Of a stretch of DNA of 64,000 nt, positions 10,635 to 20,517 are shown piece by piece; position 1 is the stretch's first letter, and each line of letters starts with the position of its first letter. This DNA is from Amycolatopsis arida (GTDB lineage: Bacteria > Actinomycetota > Actinomycetes > Mycobacteriales > Pseudonocardiaceae). A model generated the notes under the pieces. The model was not told where the DNA came from. It searched no databases and saw only the letters and a program-made list of their open reading frames with translations. The DNA is taken from contig NZ_FOWW01000012.1 in assembly GCF_900115565.1 (NCBI RefSeq), positions 1 through 64,000 on the forward strand, in the 5' to 3' direction. A program made the translations under genes and the position numbers.

Positions 10635-11438
10635 ATGAAGCGTATTTTTCTGGTCCTCTCGGTCGTGCTCGGGTTGATGCTGTCCAGCGCTGTCGCGCAC
10701 GCCATCGTCTACGGTGAGCCGGACGGCGACACGCACCGCAACGTGGGCGCGCTGATGTTCGACTGGAATCCCGACAGTCCTGGGGTCGAGCACGCCTGCA
10801 CGGGGGCACTCATCTCACCGACAGTGTTTCTCACCGCGGCACACTGCTCCCCGCTTCTGCGGGGCGGCGACAACCGAGTGTGGGTCTCCTTCGACCAGGA
10901 CGTCGACCCGGTGTCCTCGTCGACGACGCTCTACTCAGGAACCTTCTACGGGCATCCGGAGTACGGCCGGGTGCAGTCGGATCCGCACGACATCGCCGTG
11001 GTGGTCCTCGACGAGCCGATCACCGGAATCACTCCCGCCCGGTTGCCGTCCGCCGACCTGCTGAAGCGGATGAAGTCGGCCGGCACGCTCAACGGCCACA
11101 GGTTCACGGCCGTGGGCTACGGCGTCCGGGAGGCGGAGTTCGGTGGCGGCTTTCCGGCCCAGCCTTATGACGGTGCCCGTTGGCGTGCGGTGTCGGAGTT
11201 CAGCGCGCTCAACGAGTCCTGGCTGCGCCTGTCGCAGAACCCGCACACCGGTGACGGCGGAACCTGTGGTGGCGACTCCGGCGGGCCGCACTTCCTCGGT
11301 GCCGGAGCACAGGAGACCGACATCGTCGTGTCCATCACGGTGACGGGCGACTTGTTCTGCGTGGCCAGGAACCACACCTACCGACTCGACAGCCGGTCGG
11401 CGCGGGCCTTCCTCGGCACCTACGTGACGTTGCCCTAG
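10635..11438 (+). CDS. Secreted trypsin-like serine protease (S1)
   Basis: The start is the ATG at 10635 (MKRIFLVLS), with GAAGGG about 8 nt upstream; it gives 267 residues with a classical signal peptide ending VAHA. The catalytic triad is visible: LTAAHC (His), DPHDIAVV (Asp) and GGDSGGP (Ser). Cys residues around the His and Ser loops fit the usual disulfides. An IVYGEPD segment directly after the signal peptide resembles the activated N-terminus, so there is little or no propeptide. Substrate unknown; degradative role inferred from its secreted-enzyme neighbours. Confidence 0.88.
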   Translation: MKRIFLVLSVVLGLMLSSAVAHAIVYGEPDGDTHRNVGALMFDWNPDSPGVEHACTGALISPTVFLTAAHCSPLLRGGDNRVWVSFDQDVDPVSSSTTLYSGTFYGHPEYGRVQSDPHDIAVVVLDEPITGITPARLPSADLLKRMKSAGTLNGHRFTAVGYGVREAEFGGGFPAQPYDGARWRAVSEFSALNESWLRLSQNPHTGDGGTCGGDSGGPHFLGAGAQETDIVVSITVTGDLFCVARNHTYRLDSRSARAFLGTYVTLP

Positions 11439-11564
11439 CGAGCCGAGCCGAGCACGGCGGAGTCGGACAGCGTGGCAGTCCGTGGTTGTTGGGTGGCGGC
11501 CACGCCGTCCGTTCACCGTCGCCATGGGAGTCAAGACTCGCCGGGTGGGCGTCACCGCGGGCCG

Positions 11565-11752
11565 CCGGAAGGCGGCTGCCTCCTCCCGAGGTACTCGCGC
11601 TGGTTGGCGCCGGGCTCTCCGACGGAGAGATCGCCCAGCGCGCACACCTCGTCATCACCACCGGCACGACACGCGTGGGCAACCTGATGGCGAAGAGCGG
11701 CAGCGACCACCGCGTGCGACGGGCCGTGCTCGCCGTACGGACCGGCCTCTGA
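11565..11752 (+). pseudogene. LuxR-type helix-turn-helix remnant
   Basis: The frame reads PPPEVLALVGAGLSDGEIAQ then TTRVGNLMAKSGSDHRVRRA and VLAVRTGL with a stop at 11752. This matches the C-terminal DNA-binding domain of NarL/LuxR response regulators, but the receiver domain is absent and conserved positions are changed. The rest of 11439-11930 holds no supported gene. Confidence 0.55.
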
Positions 11753-11930
11753 CAGATTCACACGGCCCGCGGAGTGGCAGTGGAATGGCAGTGAGGTGAG
11801 TCACACTGCCCTCACCCTCTCCGGCGATGTCAGCGTCGAGCGAGGTGTTCCGACCGACGGCCGGATCGTGGGCAAGGGTCCTGGGGGCGAGTGGGCGGCA
11901 GGGTCGCCGTCCGGGCGGGAGAGGCAGCGG

Positions 11931-12952
11931 ATGGAGCGAGTCGAGGAAGTCGACGATGGTGCGGCGGTTGGTGAGGAGCGCGTGGAGGCGACGGGTGGCT
12001 GGTCGGGACTCGACATGCTGGCGGTGGAGACGGTCCCGCTGATGGCGCTGCTGGCCCCGGCGATCTCTGTTCGCCGGAACGGGGAGAGCCTCGCCCACGT
12101 CCGGCTCCTGGCGGACGCGGAAACAGACCTGCCGCCGATCGTGGTGCACCGGCCGACGATGCGGGTGATCGATGGAATGCATCGGCTCCGTGCCGCGGCC
12201 TTGCGGGGCTCCACCGAGATCGAGGTGCGCTTCTACGAGGGTGGTGAGATGGATGCCTTCGTACTCGCGGTCCAGGCGAACGTCACCCGCGGGTTGCCCC
12301 TCTCGCTGGCCGAGCGGACCGAGGCGGCGGCGCGAATCGTGGTGTCGCACCCGAACTGGTCCGACCGGTTGATCGCCACGGCGACCGGCCTCGCGCCGAC
12401 GACGGTCGCCGGGATAAGGCAACGGTCGACCGAGTCCATGGCGCGGGTTGACGGCAGAATCGGCAAGGACGGCAGGGTACGGCCGACCAACAGTGCCGAA
12501 GGCCGCCGCAGGGTGAGGACGGTCATGGCGGAGCGCCCAGGGGCTTCGTTACGCGAGATCGCGAAGGCGCGGGCGTGTCGGTGTCGACGGCCCACGACGT
12601 CCGGAAGCGGCTGCTGTCGGGTAAGGATCCCGTTCCACTCCAGGCGCGGCCCCCGACGTCGGCGCCGGCCACGCGGTCCCGTTCCGGAGTGGATCCGGAT
12701 CGAGCCGTCGTCCTGCGGAGCCTCCGCAACGATCCTTCACTGCGGTGCACCGAGGCAGGCCGGATGTTGCTTCGCTGGCTGGAGGCGGCACCCGCCGGGT
12801 CCGATGAGCGGGCCAGGATCATCGACAACCTGCCGCCGCACTGCCTCCATGCGGTCATCCAACTGGCGTCGGACACGGCTCGGGCCTGGTACGAGCTGGC
12901 CGACCAGCTGCAGCGCCGGAATCCGGATCCGGACGGGCGGATGCACGCCTGA
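11931..12952 (+). pseudogene. StrR-like ParB-domain regulator with one frameshift
   Basis: The likely start is the ATG at 11931 (GGGAGAGG upstream). The first frame gives a ParB/sulfiredoxin-like domain (PPIVVHRPTMRVIDGMHRL) and a helix-turn-helix (LSLAERTEAA...ATGLAPTTVAGI), the layout of StrR/NovG/Bbr-type activators of antibiotic clusters. Near 12570 the frame breaks after SLREIAKA; the homology continues one frame over (VSVSTAHDVRKRLLSG) to the TGA at 12950-12952. A single missing base explains the break, so this is either recent inactivation or a sequencing error. It converges on the AfsR-type gene. Confidence 0.65.
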
Positions 12953-12993
12953 GTGAACCGACTGTCCGTGGCACCGAACACGGTGCGCCGAAG

Positions 12994-15900
12994 CTACCTC
13001 GCAGGGTCCTGGTCGGTGAGCTCGTCGATACGCCTGCCCATCGTGCGGCCTCGGTCCGAGCTGATCTGGGTGTACAGGGTCTCGGCCAGTCGCCAGCTGC
13101 GCACGGCGTCGGCACGGTTGCCCTCGGCCCACTCGACCTCACCCAGCTCGGCCAGTGCCCGTGCCTCGCCGAGTCGGTAGCGGCATGCCCGGGCCGTTCG
13201 GAGTGCTTCGTCGACGGCCTCGCGAGCCTGGCCCAGCTCACCGTCACGGCGATGGCACGCGGCGAGCACCGCGAGTGCGTGCGTCAGCCGGAGTGGGCGC
13301 CGTGGTCGGCGAGCATGTCGGACGGCCTCGTGCGCCTTGGCCGTCGCGTCGTCGAGGCGGTGTACCTCGAGTTCGAGCTCCGCCCAACCGATCAGCGCCT
13401 CGCACTCCTGGTCGCGATGTCGTGCCTGGCGGGCCTCACGCAGGGCACGGACGTACCCGGCTCGCGACTCGGCGATCCGGCCGGCCCGGCGGAGTGCACC
13501 CGCGCGGATGGTCTCCGCACTCGCCACGCTGCGGCGGTCGTCGCGTTGGGCCCATTCGAGGCTCGTGCTGGCCAGGCGCATCGCCTGGTCCACCTGCCCC
13601 ATCTCCAGCTGACAGGCCGCGACGGCCGTGCGCAGACAGATCTCGGTGCGGTGGTCACCGTGGGCGGCTGACGCCTCCGCGGCCTCGGTCAACAGACGCG
13701 CCGCCGCCCGCAGGTCGGCCGTGTGTTGCGCCACCAGCCCGGCCATCCCGAGCGCGCGATACCTGTCCGGCCGAGAGCCGACGCCACCGAGCACGACACA
13801 TTCGCGGCCGGCCTGTTCCAGCTCACCGCTCTGTAGCAGCGCGAGCACAAGGTTCTCGCGGGTCCGATGCTCCACCGTGACATCACCGGTCTCGCGATAA
13901 CCTGCCAACGCCGACGTCAGGTACTCGACGCCCAGCCGCGGGTCACCACTCACCCCGGCAATGATTCCGAGGTTGACCCGCACGTCGTGCACGACCGGAG
14001 ATTCCAGGCGCTCGTAGATCGTCAGAGCGCCGCGGAAGCAGTCCTCGGCCTGCTGTGTGTCGCCGGTGTGGTACCGGAGCGCTCCCTTGCTGTTGAGCAT
14101 CGCGGCGATCGCCTCGTCGGCCCGGTCGCGTCGGGCGGCGCCGAGGCCGATCTCGACCACGGTCAGCCAGTCGACGGTGTGTCCTCGAACCATGAAGTAC
14201 GCGCGCAGCGCGTCCGCGAGGTGGTAGGTCAGCTCCGGGTGATCGCCGTCGGCCGACTCGCGGACGGCGGCCACCATCGACGCGTGGTTGTCGTCGAGGT
14301 CGTCCATCGTCGCCTCACCCGCGACCGGAGGCGGATCCAGGGCGGCGCGCGAAAGCCTGGTCAGCGGAAGGAACCGGGTCGAGGCGGCGTCGGCCGCGGC
14401 GATGTAACAGGTGATCAGTCGCAGCTTGGCCTGGTGCAGTTCCCGAACCAGCTCCTCGTCTCGGCACCGGTCCGCGGCGTAGGCGCGAACGAGATCGTGC
14501 ACACCGAACCGTCCCGCGCCGCGGCGGGTCAGCAGGCTCGCCGCGGCGAGTTGCTCGAGGTATTCCGAAGCCATGGACCCGCTGATGTCCATCAGCGCCG
14601 CCGCGGACAGCGGAGTGATGTCGGGCCCGGGAACCAGGCTGAGCAACCGCAGCATCCTGCGCTGGGGTGGGGACAGCCGGCGATAGGACCAGTCGAACGC
14701 GGCTGCCAGGTTGGCCTGTTCGTCGCCGTCGACCTGGAGCTTCTGAACCGGGCTCGCCGCCGTGAGCTGCTCGACGTAGTCACCGATGCCCAGGTCGGAA
14801 TGGAGCAACAAATGTGCGCCGGCCAACCGCACGGCCAGCGCCAGCCCGCCACAGGCGTCCACCAGTGCCCGCACCGCGTCCGGCTCGGCGGACACTCGGC
14901 GCTCGCCCAGCATGCTGGCCAGCAGTTGGTGCCCCTCGGTGGGGGACAGCATCCCGAGGGACAGGAACCGGCCACCGGGAACAACCGCGAGTCCGGTGAG
15001 CTCGTGGCGACTGGTGACGATGACGGCACAGCCCGGCGAGCCCGGCAGCAGCGGACGTACCTGTGTCGCGTCGGCGACGTTGTCCAGCACAACGAGGATC
15101 CGGCGGCCCGCCAACAGCGTCCGGTAGGTGGCGATCTGGTCGTCGAGCGTCAGTGCCTGTTCGTCGGGGGTGACCCCGAGGCTGCGCAGGAAATGACCCA
15201 ACACCTCGGACTCGCTCAACGCGACGGCGTCGGCGTGCGCGCGCATGTCCACGTACAACTGTCCATCTGGGAACAGGTGCGCCACCTGGTGAGCCGCGTG
15301 CACCGCCAACGTCGTCTTCCCGGCTCCCGCGGGGCCGGTGATCACCACGAGCTCGGGCAGGCCACCCGAGCCGGGCGCGCTCAGTGCGTTCACGACCTGC
15401 TCGACCTCGGTCCTCCGGCCGACGAACCCGGTGATCGACATCGGCAGGTGGTGTTGCGGGCGGTGGCCCGCGGACGCCGAGTCGGGTGGGTTCCGTGGTA
15501 CGTCGCGGGTGCCGCCCTCGGCCGTACCCCGGAGGATCTGCTGATGGACGGCACGCAGTTCCGCCCCGGGGGCGATGCCGAGTTCGCCGGCGAGGAGCGC
15601 GACCACCTCGCGGTAGGCGGTGAGCGCCTCGCCTTGTCGCCCCGCGCCGAACAGCGCCCGCAGCCGTTGCGACCAGAACCGTTCCCGCAGTGGGTAGTCC
15701 TGGACCAGCGCCGCGAGTTCCGCGACCACGTCCTTGTGCCGGTTGGCGGCGAGGTCCAACTCGATCCGGCGCTCGACTGCCTGGAGGTACAGTTCGGTCA
15801 GGCGTGGCACCTCGGCCTGCTGTACCCACTCCGAAGGAACATCGGGCAGGGGCGGCGTCTGGCGCCACAACGCCAGCGCGTCCCGCAGTAGCGCGGCCTC

Positions 15901-16263
15901 GGTGGTCGAGTCACCGACGACGGCTGCCCGGTCCGCGGCGAAGATCAGTTCCTGAAAGCGAAGCAGGTCCAGCTGATCACCGGTCACCTCGATCCGGTAC
16001 CCGTCGGGTTCGGTCCGGATCCGGCTGTCCGGAACAACCTGCCGTAGTCGCATCACGTATTTCTGGATGGTGCCCTTCGGGTCCGCCGGCGGTGCGGCGC
16101 GCCAGATCCGCTCGGTCAGCTCGGCGACAGTGACGGTTCTGTTGGCACGGAGAAGCAACGTCGCCAGCAGAGCACGATGCTTTCCCGCGGATATCGGTAT
16201 GCGGCAACCGTCATGGTCGACTTCGAGCAACCCTAGCACCCGGAACCTCGTGCCCGTAGTCAT
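12994..16263 (-). CDS. AfsR/SARP-type multidomain regulator
   Basis: The start is the ATG at 16263 (GGGGAGAAG just upstream), giving 1089 residues. In order: OmpR-like winged helix (1-95, TIQKYVMRLRQVV), bacterial transcriptional activation domain (about 100-250), NB-ARC ATPase (about 285-560) with P-loop GPAGAGKTTLA near 309 and ILVVLDNVAD as Walker B, then a long TPR-like region to the C-terminus. This is the AfsR class of large SARPs, which integrate signals and activate sigma or pathway genes. Its neighbour is a damaged StrR-like regulator, but no complete secondary-metabolite cluster lies in the window. Confidence 0.9.
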   Translation of the reverse strand: MTTGTRFRVLGLLEVDHDGCRIPISAGKHRALLATLLLRANRTVTVAELTERIWRAAPPADPKGTIQKYVMRLRQVVPDSRIRTEPDGYRIEVTGDQLDLLRFQELIFAADRAAVVGDSTTEAALLRDALALWRQTPPLPDVPSEWVQQAEVPRLTELYLQAVERRIELDLAANRHKDVVAELAALVQDYPLRERFWSQRLRALFGAGRQGEALTAYREVVALLAGELGIAPGAELRAVHQQILRGTAEGGTRDVPRNPPDSASAGHRPQHHLPMSITGFVGRRTEVEQVVNALSAPGSGGLPELVVITGPAGAGKTTLAVHAAHQVAHLFPDGQLYVDMRAHADAVALSESEVLGHFLRSLGVTPDEQALTLDDQIATYRTLLAGRRILVVLDNVADATQVRPLLPGSPGCAVIVTSRHELTGLAVVPGGRFLSLGMLSPTEGHQLLASMLGERRVSAEPDAVRALVDACGGLALAVRLAGAHLLLHSDLGIGDYVEQLTAASPVQKLQVDGDEQANLAAAFDWSYRRLSPPQRRMLRLLSLVPGPDITPLSAAALMDISGSMASEYLEQLAAASLLTRRGAGRFGVHDLVRAYAADRCRDEELVRELHQAKLRLITCYIAAADAASTRFLPLTRLSRAALDPPPVAGEATMDDLDDNHASMVAAVRESADGDHPELTYHLADALRAYFMVRGHTVDWLTVVEIGLGAARRDRADEAIAAMLNSKGALRYHTGDTQQAEDCFRGALTIYERLESPVVHDVRVNLGIIAGVSGDPRLGVEYLTSALAGYRETGDVTVEHRTRENLVLALLQSGELEQAGRECVVLGGVGSRPDRYRALGMAGLVAQHTADLRAAARLLTEAAEASAAHGDHRTEICLRTAVAACQLEMGQVDQAMRLASTSLEWAQRDDRRSVASAETIRAGALRRAGRIAESRAGYVRALREARQARHRDQECEALIGWAELELEVHRLDDATAKAHEAVRHARRPRRPLRLTHALAVLAACHRRDGELGQAREAVDEALRTARACRYRLGEARALAELGEVEWAEGNRADAVRSWRLAETLYTQISSDRGRTMGRRIDELTDQDPAR

Positions 16264-16523
16264 CCGTCTTCTCCCCGCGACGCCCTGCGCTCGCCGCACT
16301 GTGCGAGGTTTCGACTATACGAGGTTTCGGCCGCGGCGGTCCCGATATCGCCCAGCGAAAAGTGCTGCGTGCACTGGTCCGAAGTGGTAGTGCTGCCGCG
16401 GGTAGATCGTCGTGCCGACAGTCTCGGGTCGGTGCCGGTTGGGCAGTGGTGCGGTGTGCTGGAGGCTTTTTCAGTCCTTCCAAACACTCGTCCGTTCCAC
16501 GGACTCGCAGGACCACTCGCTGC

Positions 16524-17975
16524 TCAGTTGTGGAAGGTCACCGGATTGGTCATCACGTCGGCGACCACGGCCGACCGTTCCGGGCTCATGCCGCCGGCGC
16601 CGAGATAGGCGCGCAGCCAGGCCCGGTTCGCGCGGGGGGCCGTCCAGTTCACCGGCTCTCCGAGGAGTTCGAGGGTGCGGAGGTAGGCGGCTCCGTACGC
16701 GCCGTTGGTGACGCGGAGTTGGTGTCCGGCCGGGGCGGCGGTGAACAGCGTGGGGGACGCGCGCGCCACCTCGACCAGCAGCCGGCGTGCCGCGTCGTGG
16801 CCTCGGTGGTGGCGCAGGGCGGCCATCGCCAGTGGCAGCAGCCGTTTCACCCGGAACCACAGCACGGTCTCCACCATCTCGGGTAAGGACACCGACACGA
16901 GCCCTTCGGCCCACACCGCCCACCCCTCGACGCCGTGCCCGTCCCGGAGCACCGCGGCGTGCTCCAGCCCCAGGCTCGACACCGCCTGCTGGTGGTGCAG
17001 CGCGTGCCCGGGAAGGACCTCGTGCGCGATCATCAGCACCTGGGCGCGGAGATCGCGGTCCGGGTCGCCGGTCGTGTCGATCGGGACGGGCCGGTGGAAC
17101 ACGTCACCAGCGCCTTTCGCGTACCGAAAGAACGCGTGTGGGGCCAGCAACGTGGCGGCGGGGCCGCCGCGGCGGATCCGAGGCAGTCGCAGACCGTCGG
17201 CGAGCCAGGGTGGGTTGAGCCGGTCCGCGAGATAGCTGATGGTGGCCGAGACGTCGAGCACGCCGTCGGCCACGAGTCGCCGAAAGTTGGGGGAGGAGCG
17301 GTGGGAGCGACCGCTCGCCGCGGCGTGCTCGCGGACCGCTCGCAGCAGGGTGTCGACGACGACCTGTGGCTTGAGGTCCGGAACCCCTGGCGGGGTGGGT
17401 GCGTGGATGGTGCCGAGTGGCGGATGCTCGACGAGACCGCGGTCGAGCTCGTCGACCAGGCGGCGCAGGCCGTGTCGGGCGGCGAGGCGGAGGATCGTTC
17501 GGCCGCGCGGAGTGATTGTTGGTCGCCGCGCCTCTGGGTCCGTCGACCGCAACAGTCCCACGAGGTAGTCCTCGACGAGACGAGGGTCGAGTTCGTTCTC
17601 GTCGTCTTCCTCCAGGCAGACGCAGCCGAGCAGGACCGTCTCCAGGACCGCGGAACCCGACGTCACGGTGGTGGCCAACCACTTCCGTTGGGTTCGCGTC
17701 CACGCGGCCACCTGCCACAGCATCATTCGCTGGGGGGCCGTCAACGACGACTCCGGGATCCTTCCGATCTCCCTGCCGAGTCGGCGCAGCTCGGTGGCCG
17801 CGATGTCGAGTTGTCCGACGAACGGGCCGTGCGGGGACAGTCCTTCCAGCCAGGCGGTGAAGGGGCGGAAGGTGCGAAGCCAGTGGGTTGATCGCCGGAA
17901 TGCCCCATCCAGGGATCGGCGCGCGATTTTCCTCGGGTCCCTCCCGCCCGTGGGGTCGGTCTCATCGCCTCGCAC
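16524..17975 (-). CDS. DUF885-like metallopeptidase
   Basis: The GTG start at 17975 is preceded by GGGAG; it gives 483 residues. The motif AHEVLPGHALHH near residue 320 matches the HExxPGH zinc signature of the DUF885 family of cytoplasmic metallopeptidases. No signal peptide is seen. Its start lies inside the 3' end of the small membrane gene upstream (14-nt overlap), so it is the last gene of a four-gene minus-strand operon (18873 to 16524). With the SagB-like fragment at the head, a role in peptide processing is possible but only inferred. Confidence 0.65.
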   Translation of the reverse strand: MRGDETDPTGGRDPRKIARRSLDGAFRRSTHWLRTFRPFTAWLEGLSPHGPFVGQLDIAATELRRLGREIGRIPESSLTAPQRMMLWQVAAWTRTQRKWLATTVTSGSAVLETVLLGCVCLEEDDENELDPRLVEDYLVGLLRSTDPEARRPTITPRGRTILRLAARHGLRRLVDELDRGLVEHPPLGTIHAPTPPGVPDLKPQVVVDTLLRAVREHAAASGRSHRSSPNFRRLVADGVLDVSATISYLADRLNPPWLADGLRLPRIRRGGPAATLLAPHAFFRYAKGAGDVFHRPVPIDTTGDPDRDLRAQVLMIAHEVLPGHALHHQQAVSSLGLEHAAVLRDGHGVEGWAVWAEGLVSVSLPEMVETVLWFRVKRLLPLAMAALRHHRGHDAARRLLVEVARASPTLFTAAPAGHQLRVTNGAYGAAYLRTLELLGEPVNWTAPRANRAWLRAYLGAGGMSPERSAVVADVMTNPVTFHN

Positions 17976-18243
17976 CGGCGCTCCCGAGTCCGGCGTGACG
18001 GCGGCGTTCGATCCGCCGTGCCATCGCAGGACTGACCGCCAGGCGGCACGCCCAGCATCCGAGGGCGGACGCGACGACGCCGGTCAGGCCCGCGATGGAC
18101 CGGCCGAGGATCGCGGTGGGCAGCTGGACCGCCGCGACGGCCACCACGTTCACGCCGAGCTCGGCGGATGTCTGCTTCGGCACGCGCGGTCGAACGCCCC
18201 AGTAGTAGGCGCCGGACAGCAGTGGACAGGCCAGCGCGACCAT
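17962..18243 (-). CDS. Small membrane protein, unknown function
   Basis: It has 93 residues and an ATG start with AAGGG 6-7 nt upstream. Two or three hydrophobic segments are visible (ELGVNVVAVAAVQLPTAILG, SIAGLTGVVASALGCWAC), with a basic C-terminus (RRIERRRHAG). I recognise no family. It overlaps the DUF885-like start, indicating translational coupling. Confidence 0.55.
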   Translation of the reverse strand: MVALACPLLSGAYYWGVRPRVPKQTSAELGVNVVAVAAVQLPTAILGRSIAGLTGVVASALGCWACRLAVSPAMARRIERRRHAGLGSAGARR

Positions 18244-18331
18244 GTCAAGCCCTTCGCCGCCAGTGAGGCGACGGACTCGTCACCGACGACGAGGTGAGCG
18301 AGGGGATCGCGCGGCACGAACGGCGCGGCGG

Positions 18332-18646
18332 TCACGCGAAGCTGTCGAGCAGCCGCATTGGGCCATCGGCGAGGCGGGCGCGGCGCGAGGCGAGGTAGTT
18401 GGCGGCCGCCCATCCCCAGTTCCGCCTGAACCAGTGGCGGCGCCCGGATTCCCACGGGCCGGTTCCGCCGAGCAGCGCGGATCTCTCGCCCGCCCGTTCT
18501 CCCCGGTACAGGTACTCCGACGCCGCCCGCCGGGACAACCGGGTCCGCCTGCCGTGGGCGGGCGACGACACCTCGATGGGGGACTGTTCGGCGTAGTCGA
18601 TCGCGCCGGGAGGCACTGGGCGAAAGGTGGTCAGGATGACGCTCAT
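18332..18646 (-). CDS. Hypothetical protein in the SagB-like operon
   Basis: The 104-residue protein has no recognised domain. It is rich in Arg and Trp in the second half (WESGRRHWFRRNWGWAAANY). Its ATG overlaps the TGA of the upstream frame (ATGA, 18643-18646), a typical coupled pair, with AGAGGAAC upstream as ribosome site. The proline-rich N-terminus (FRPVPPGAIDYAEQSP) could belong to a shortened peptide-tailoring protein. Confidence 0.5.
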   Translation of the reverse strand: MSVILTTFRPVPPGAIDYAEQSPIEVSSPAHGRRTRLSRRAASEYLYRGERAGERSALLGGTGPWESGRRHWFRRNWGWAAANYLASRRARLADGPMRLLDSFA

Positions 18647-18873
18647 CTTCCGTTCCTCTCGATGCCTTCGTCGACCGGCGCGAGACCCGCGTCCCAGCCG
18701 TACCCGGGGTCTTCGTCGCCGCTCCGAGGACTTCGGCGGTGGTCAACAGGTGCCCGACGTCCATGGACAGCGTGCGGAACGTTCTTGGCTCCCGGTACCG
18801 GTACACGTTGTGCTCGAACTGTGACGTGACCACGACCACGGCGCCGCGCGATGAGCCGCGACAGCTGGTCCAA
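18643..18873 (-). pseudogene. SagB-type dehydrogenase C-terminal fragment with two opposing frameshifts
   Basis: A TTG at 18873 sits 7 nt behind a strong AAGGAGA site. From it one frame runs to the ATGA overlap (MDQLSRLIAR ... GYGWDAGLAPVDEGIERNGR). The middle portion of that frame is nonsense, while the next frame there reads VVVVTSQFEHNVYRYREPRT and MDVGHLLTTAEVLGAA. This is the FMN-dependent SagB/ThcOx nitroreductase signature (KYR..R...LDxGH). One indel near 18840 and a compensating one near 18700 would join the pieces. Only about 75 C-terminal residues of a family usually 200 or more are present. SagB enzymes oxidise azolines in azole-containing peptides. Confidence 0.5.
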
Positions 18874-19190
18874 ACTCTTGTCTCCTTACAACTCGAGGCT
18901 CATCGCGATTCCATTCCTGGGGGAGCGTCTTCGGTTGGCGTCTCCGGCTTGCCCCCTGCCGGCCGGAGACGTTAACCGACGGTGGAGGTCGAGGAAACCG
19001 CACTGGCCGAGCGCCTTGTTCGACCGCGTGAAGCGGGCGGTCGAACAGCTTGTTCTCACCATCGCGGGCACGATGCCGCCTACGTCGCCGTCCCTGTTCG
19101 CCCTCGGGCACGAACGGCGGTATGGGCCGATCGGCGGGACCTGCGAACGTGGCTTCTCGGCACGAAAGCCTTGTCGAGAGAGGGAAGAGC

Positions 19191-19721
19191 GTGTCGAGCA
19201 GGGGTGGCGATGACGGTGACGAGGATGGGCGGACCCGGGCCGGAGACTTCTGGGGGGAGTGTCTCCGGCTGCGGCCCGGCCTGATTCGGGCGGCTACTCG
19301 CTTCGGTGCCACGGTGGACGCGGAGGACATCGTGCACGAGGCCTTCCTGCGCGCCGCCGGCCACCCCGGCCTGGATCTGGACCGGCTCACCTCGTTCCTG
19401 CTCACGGTCGTCCGCCGGCTGTGCGTGGACGACCGGCGTCGCCAGGTGTCGCTGCGGACCGTGACCGCCGACCCGCGGCTACTGCCGGTTCCGCGCCCCG
19501 GGCCGGAGGAGACCGTGGTCGACCGCGAGGAGGCCCGGTGGCTGATGGCGCGCTGCGGCAGGTTGACCGAACGCGAACGCATTGTGCTGTTCGGACTGCA
19601 ACAGGGAGTGAGCCACGAGGAACTCGCGCGCCGTTTGGGGTCGAGCCGGCGGGCTACCGAGAGCACCGCGAGTCGCGCAAGGCGCAAGGCGCGAGGCGCG
19701 ATGGGCCGCCGGGCCCAGTAG
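19191..19721 (+). CDS. ECF-type RNA polymerase sigma factor
   Basis: The GTG start at 19191 follows GAGAGAGGGA; it gives 176 residues. Region 2 is seen at residues about 15-75 (VDAEDIVHEAFLRAAGHPG) and region 4 at about 120-170 (LTERERIVLFGLQQGVSHEE, LARRLGSSRRATES). An extended proline-rich linker joins them. No anti-sigma factor gene follows. It is divergent from the SagB-like operon, which could be a target. Confidence 0.8.
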   Translation: MSSRGGDDGDEDGRTRAGDFWGECLRLRPGLIRAATRFGATVDAEDIVHEAFLRAAGHPGLDLDRLTSFLLTVVRRLCVDDRRRQVSLRTVTADPRLLPVPRPGPEETVVDREEARWLMARCGRLTERERIVLFGLQQGVSHEELARRLGSSRRATESTASRARRKARGAMGRRAQ

Positions 19722-20517
19722 CACGGGCTGACCGGCGGACGAAACAGGCAACGCTGTTCGACTGGCGAGCGGCGCAAACTCGAGCACGGGCAGTTCGAGA
19801 CAGGACGACATCGGGAGTCGAGGCACGGACGGCATGAGGACCACGGGCGACACGCTGTGCTACCCGCGACCGTGGTGTCTCACTCGATTGCTTCGGTTGT
19901 CGGGAAGATGTTCGCTGGAGCCGATTGACCTGGCTGCTCGGCACCATCCCCCGGGGTTCGCGAGGTGGTGGACCGAAAGCTGTGGCCGAGCTCGTGGCCG
20001 AGGCCGTAGTAGTGGCGGAAATTGTCAATAGTTGCATGGAACACTGCGCCGCTCTCGCGGGAGAGACCACCTCCGAGGGCAGGGGTCGCAACCCGGCGGC
20101 GCCGAACGTGTCGCGTTCGTTGCGGAAGAGTTCCCGCTTCCGAGCGGGTACGGGGTCGCGGCCGGTCAGCGGCGCCAGGCGGCCGACCGCCGACCACGGT
20201 CCCGGGCCGCTGCCTCGTATGACGACCCTCGACTCGGCGCTCGACATGGAGGCTATCCGCAAGACGCTCGGCGCCCCGCGGATCAACGACATGGAACTCT
20301 CCTGCGGATCGGTGAGACCGCTGCCCGAGCCAGGAGCCGAACGGGAGTGCCGAGCCGCGTCCGACCCGGCACTCCCGCTCCTCGCCCGGTCGTCGCCATC
20401 TGGGGGTATGGACAATGGTGTGACCGGGCGGGACAAGCGTCGCGCCGTATTCGACGGGACGCAAGTACGCGGTCGAACACCGAACAGTGCCACGGGCGAG
20501 GGCACTGAGAAGAATTC
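19722..20517. other. Long intergenic region, no supported gene
   Basis: Several overlapping open frames exist but none carries a domain I recognise. A plus-strand frame from 20220 (MTTLDSALDMEAIRKTLGAP) has plausible codon bias for about 45 codons but no ribosome site or stop before the next gene, so I do not call it. Confidence 0.4.

Noticed and set aside
19880-20464. Minus-strand frame containing GLGHELGHSF, a possible zinc-protease HExxH
   Set aside because: No other peptidase feature, no ribosome site, and poor codon bias; the motif can arise by chance.
20220-20517. Plus-strand frame MTTLDSALDMEAIRK as a possible small peptide gene
   Set aside because: No ribosome site and no stop before the next gene; only about 45 codons look coding. 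Left as an uncertain note.
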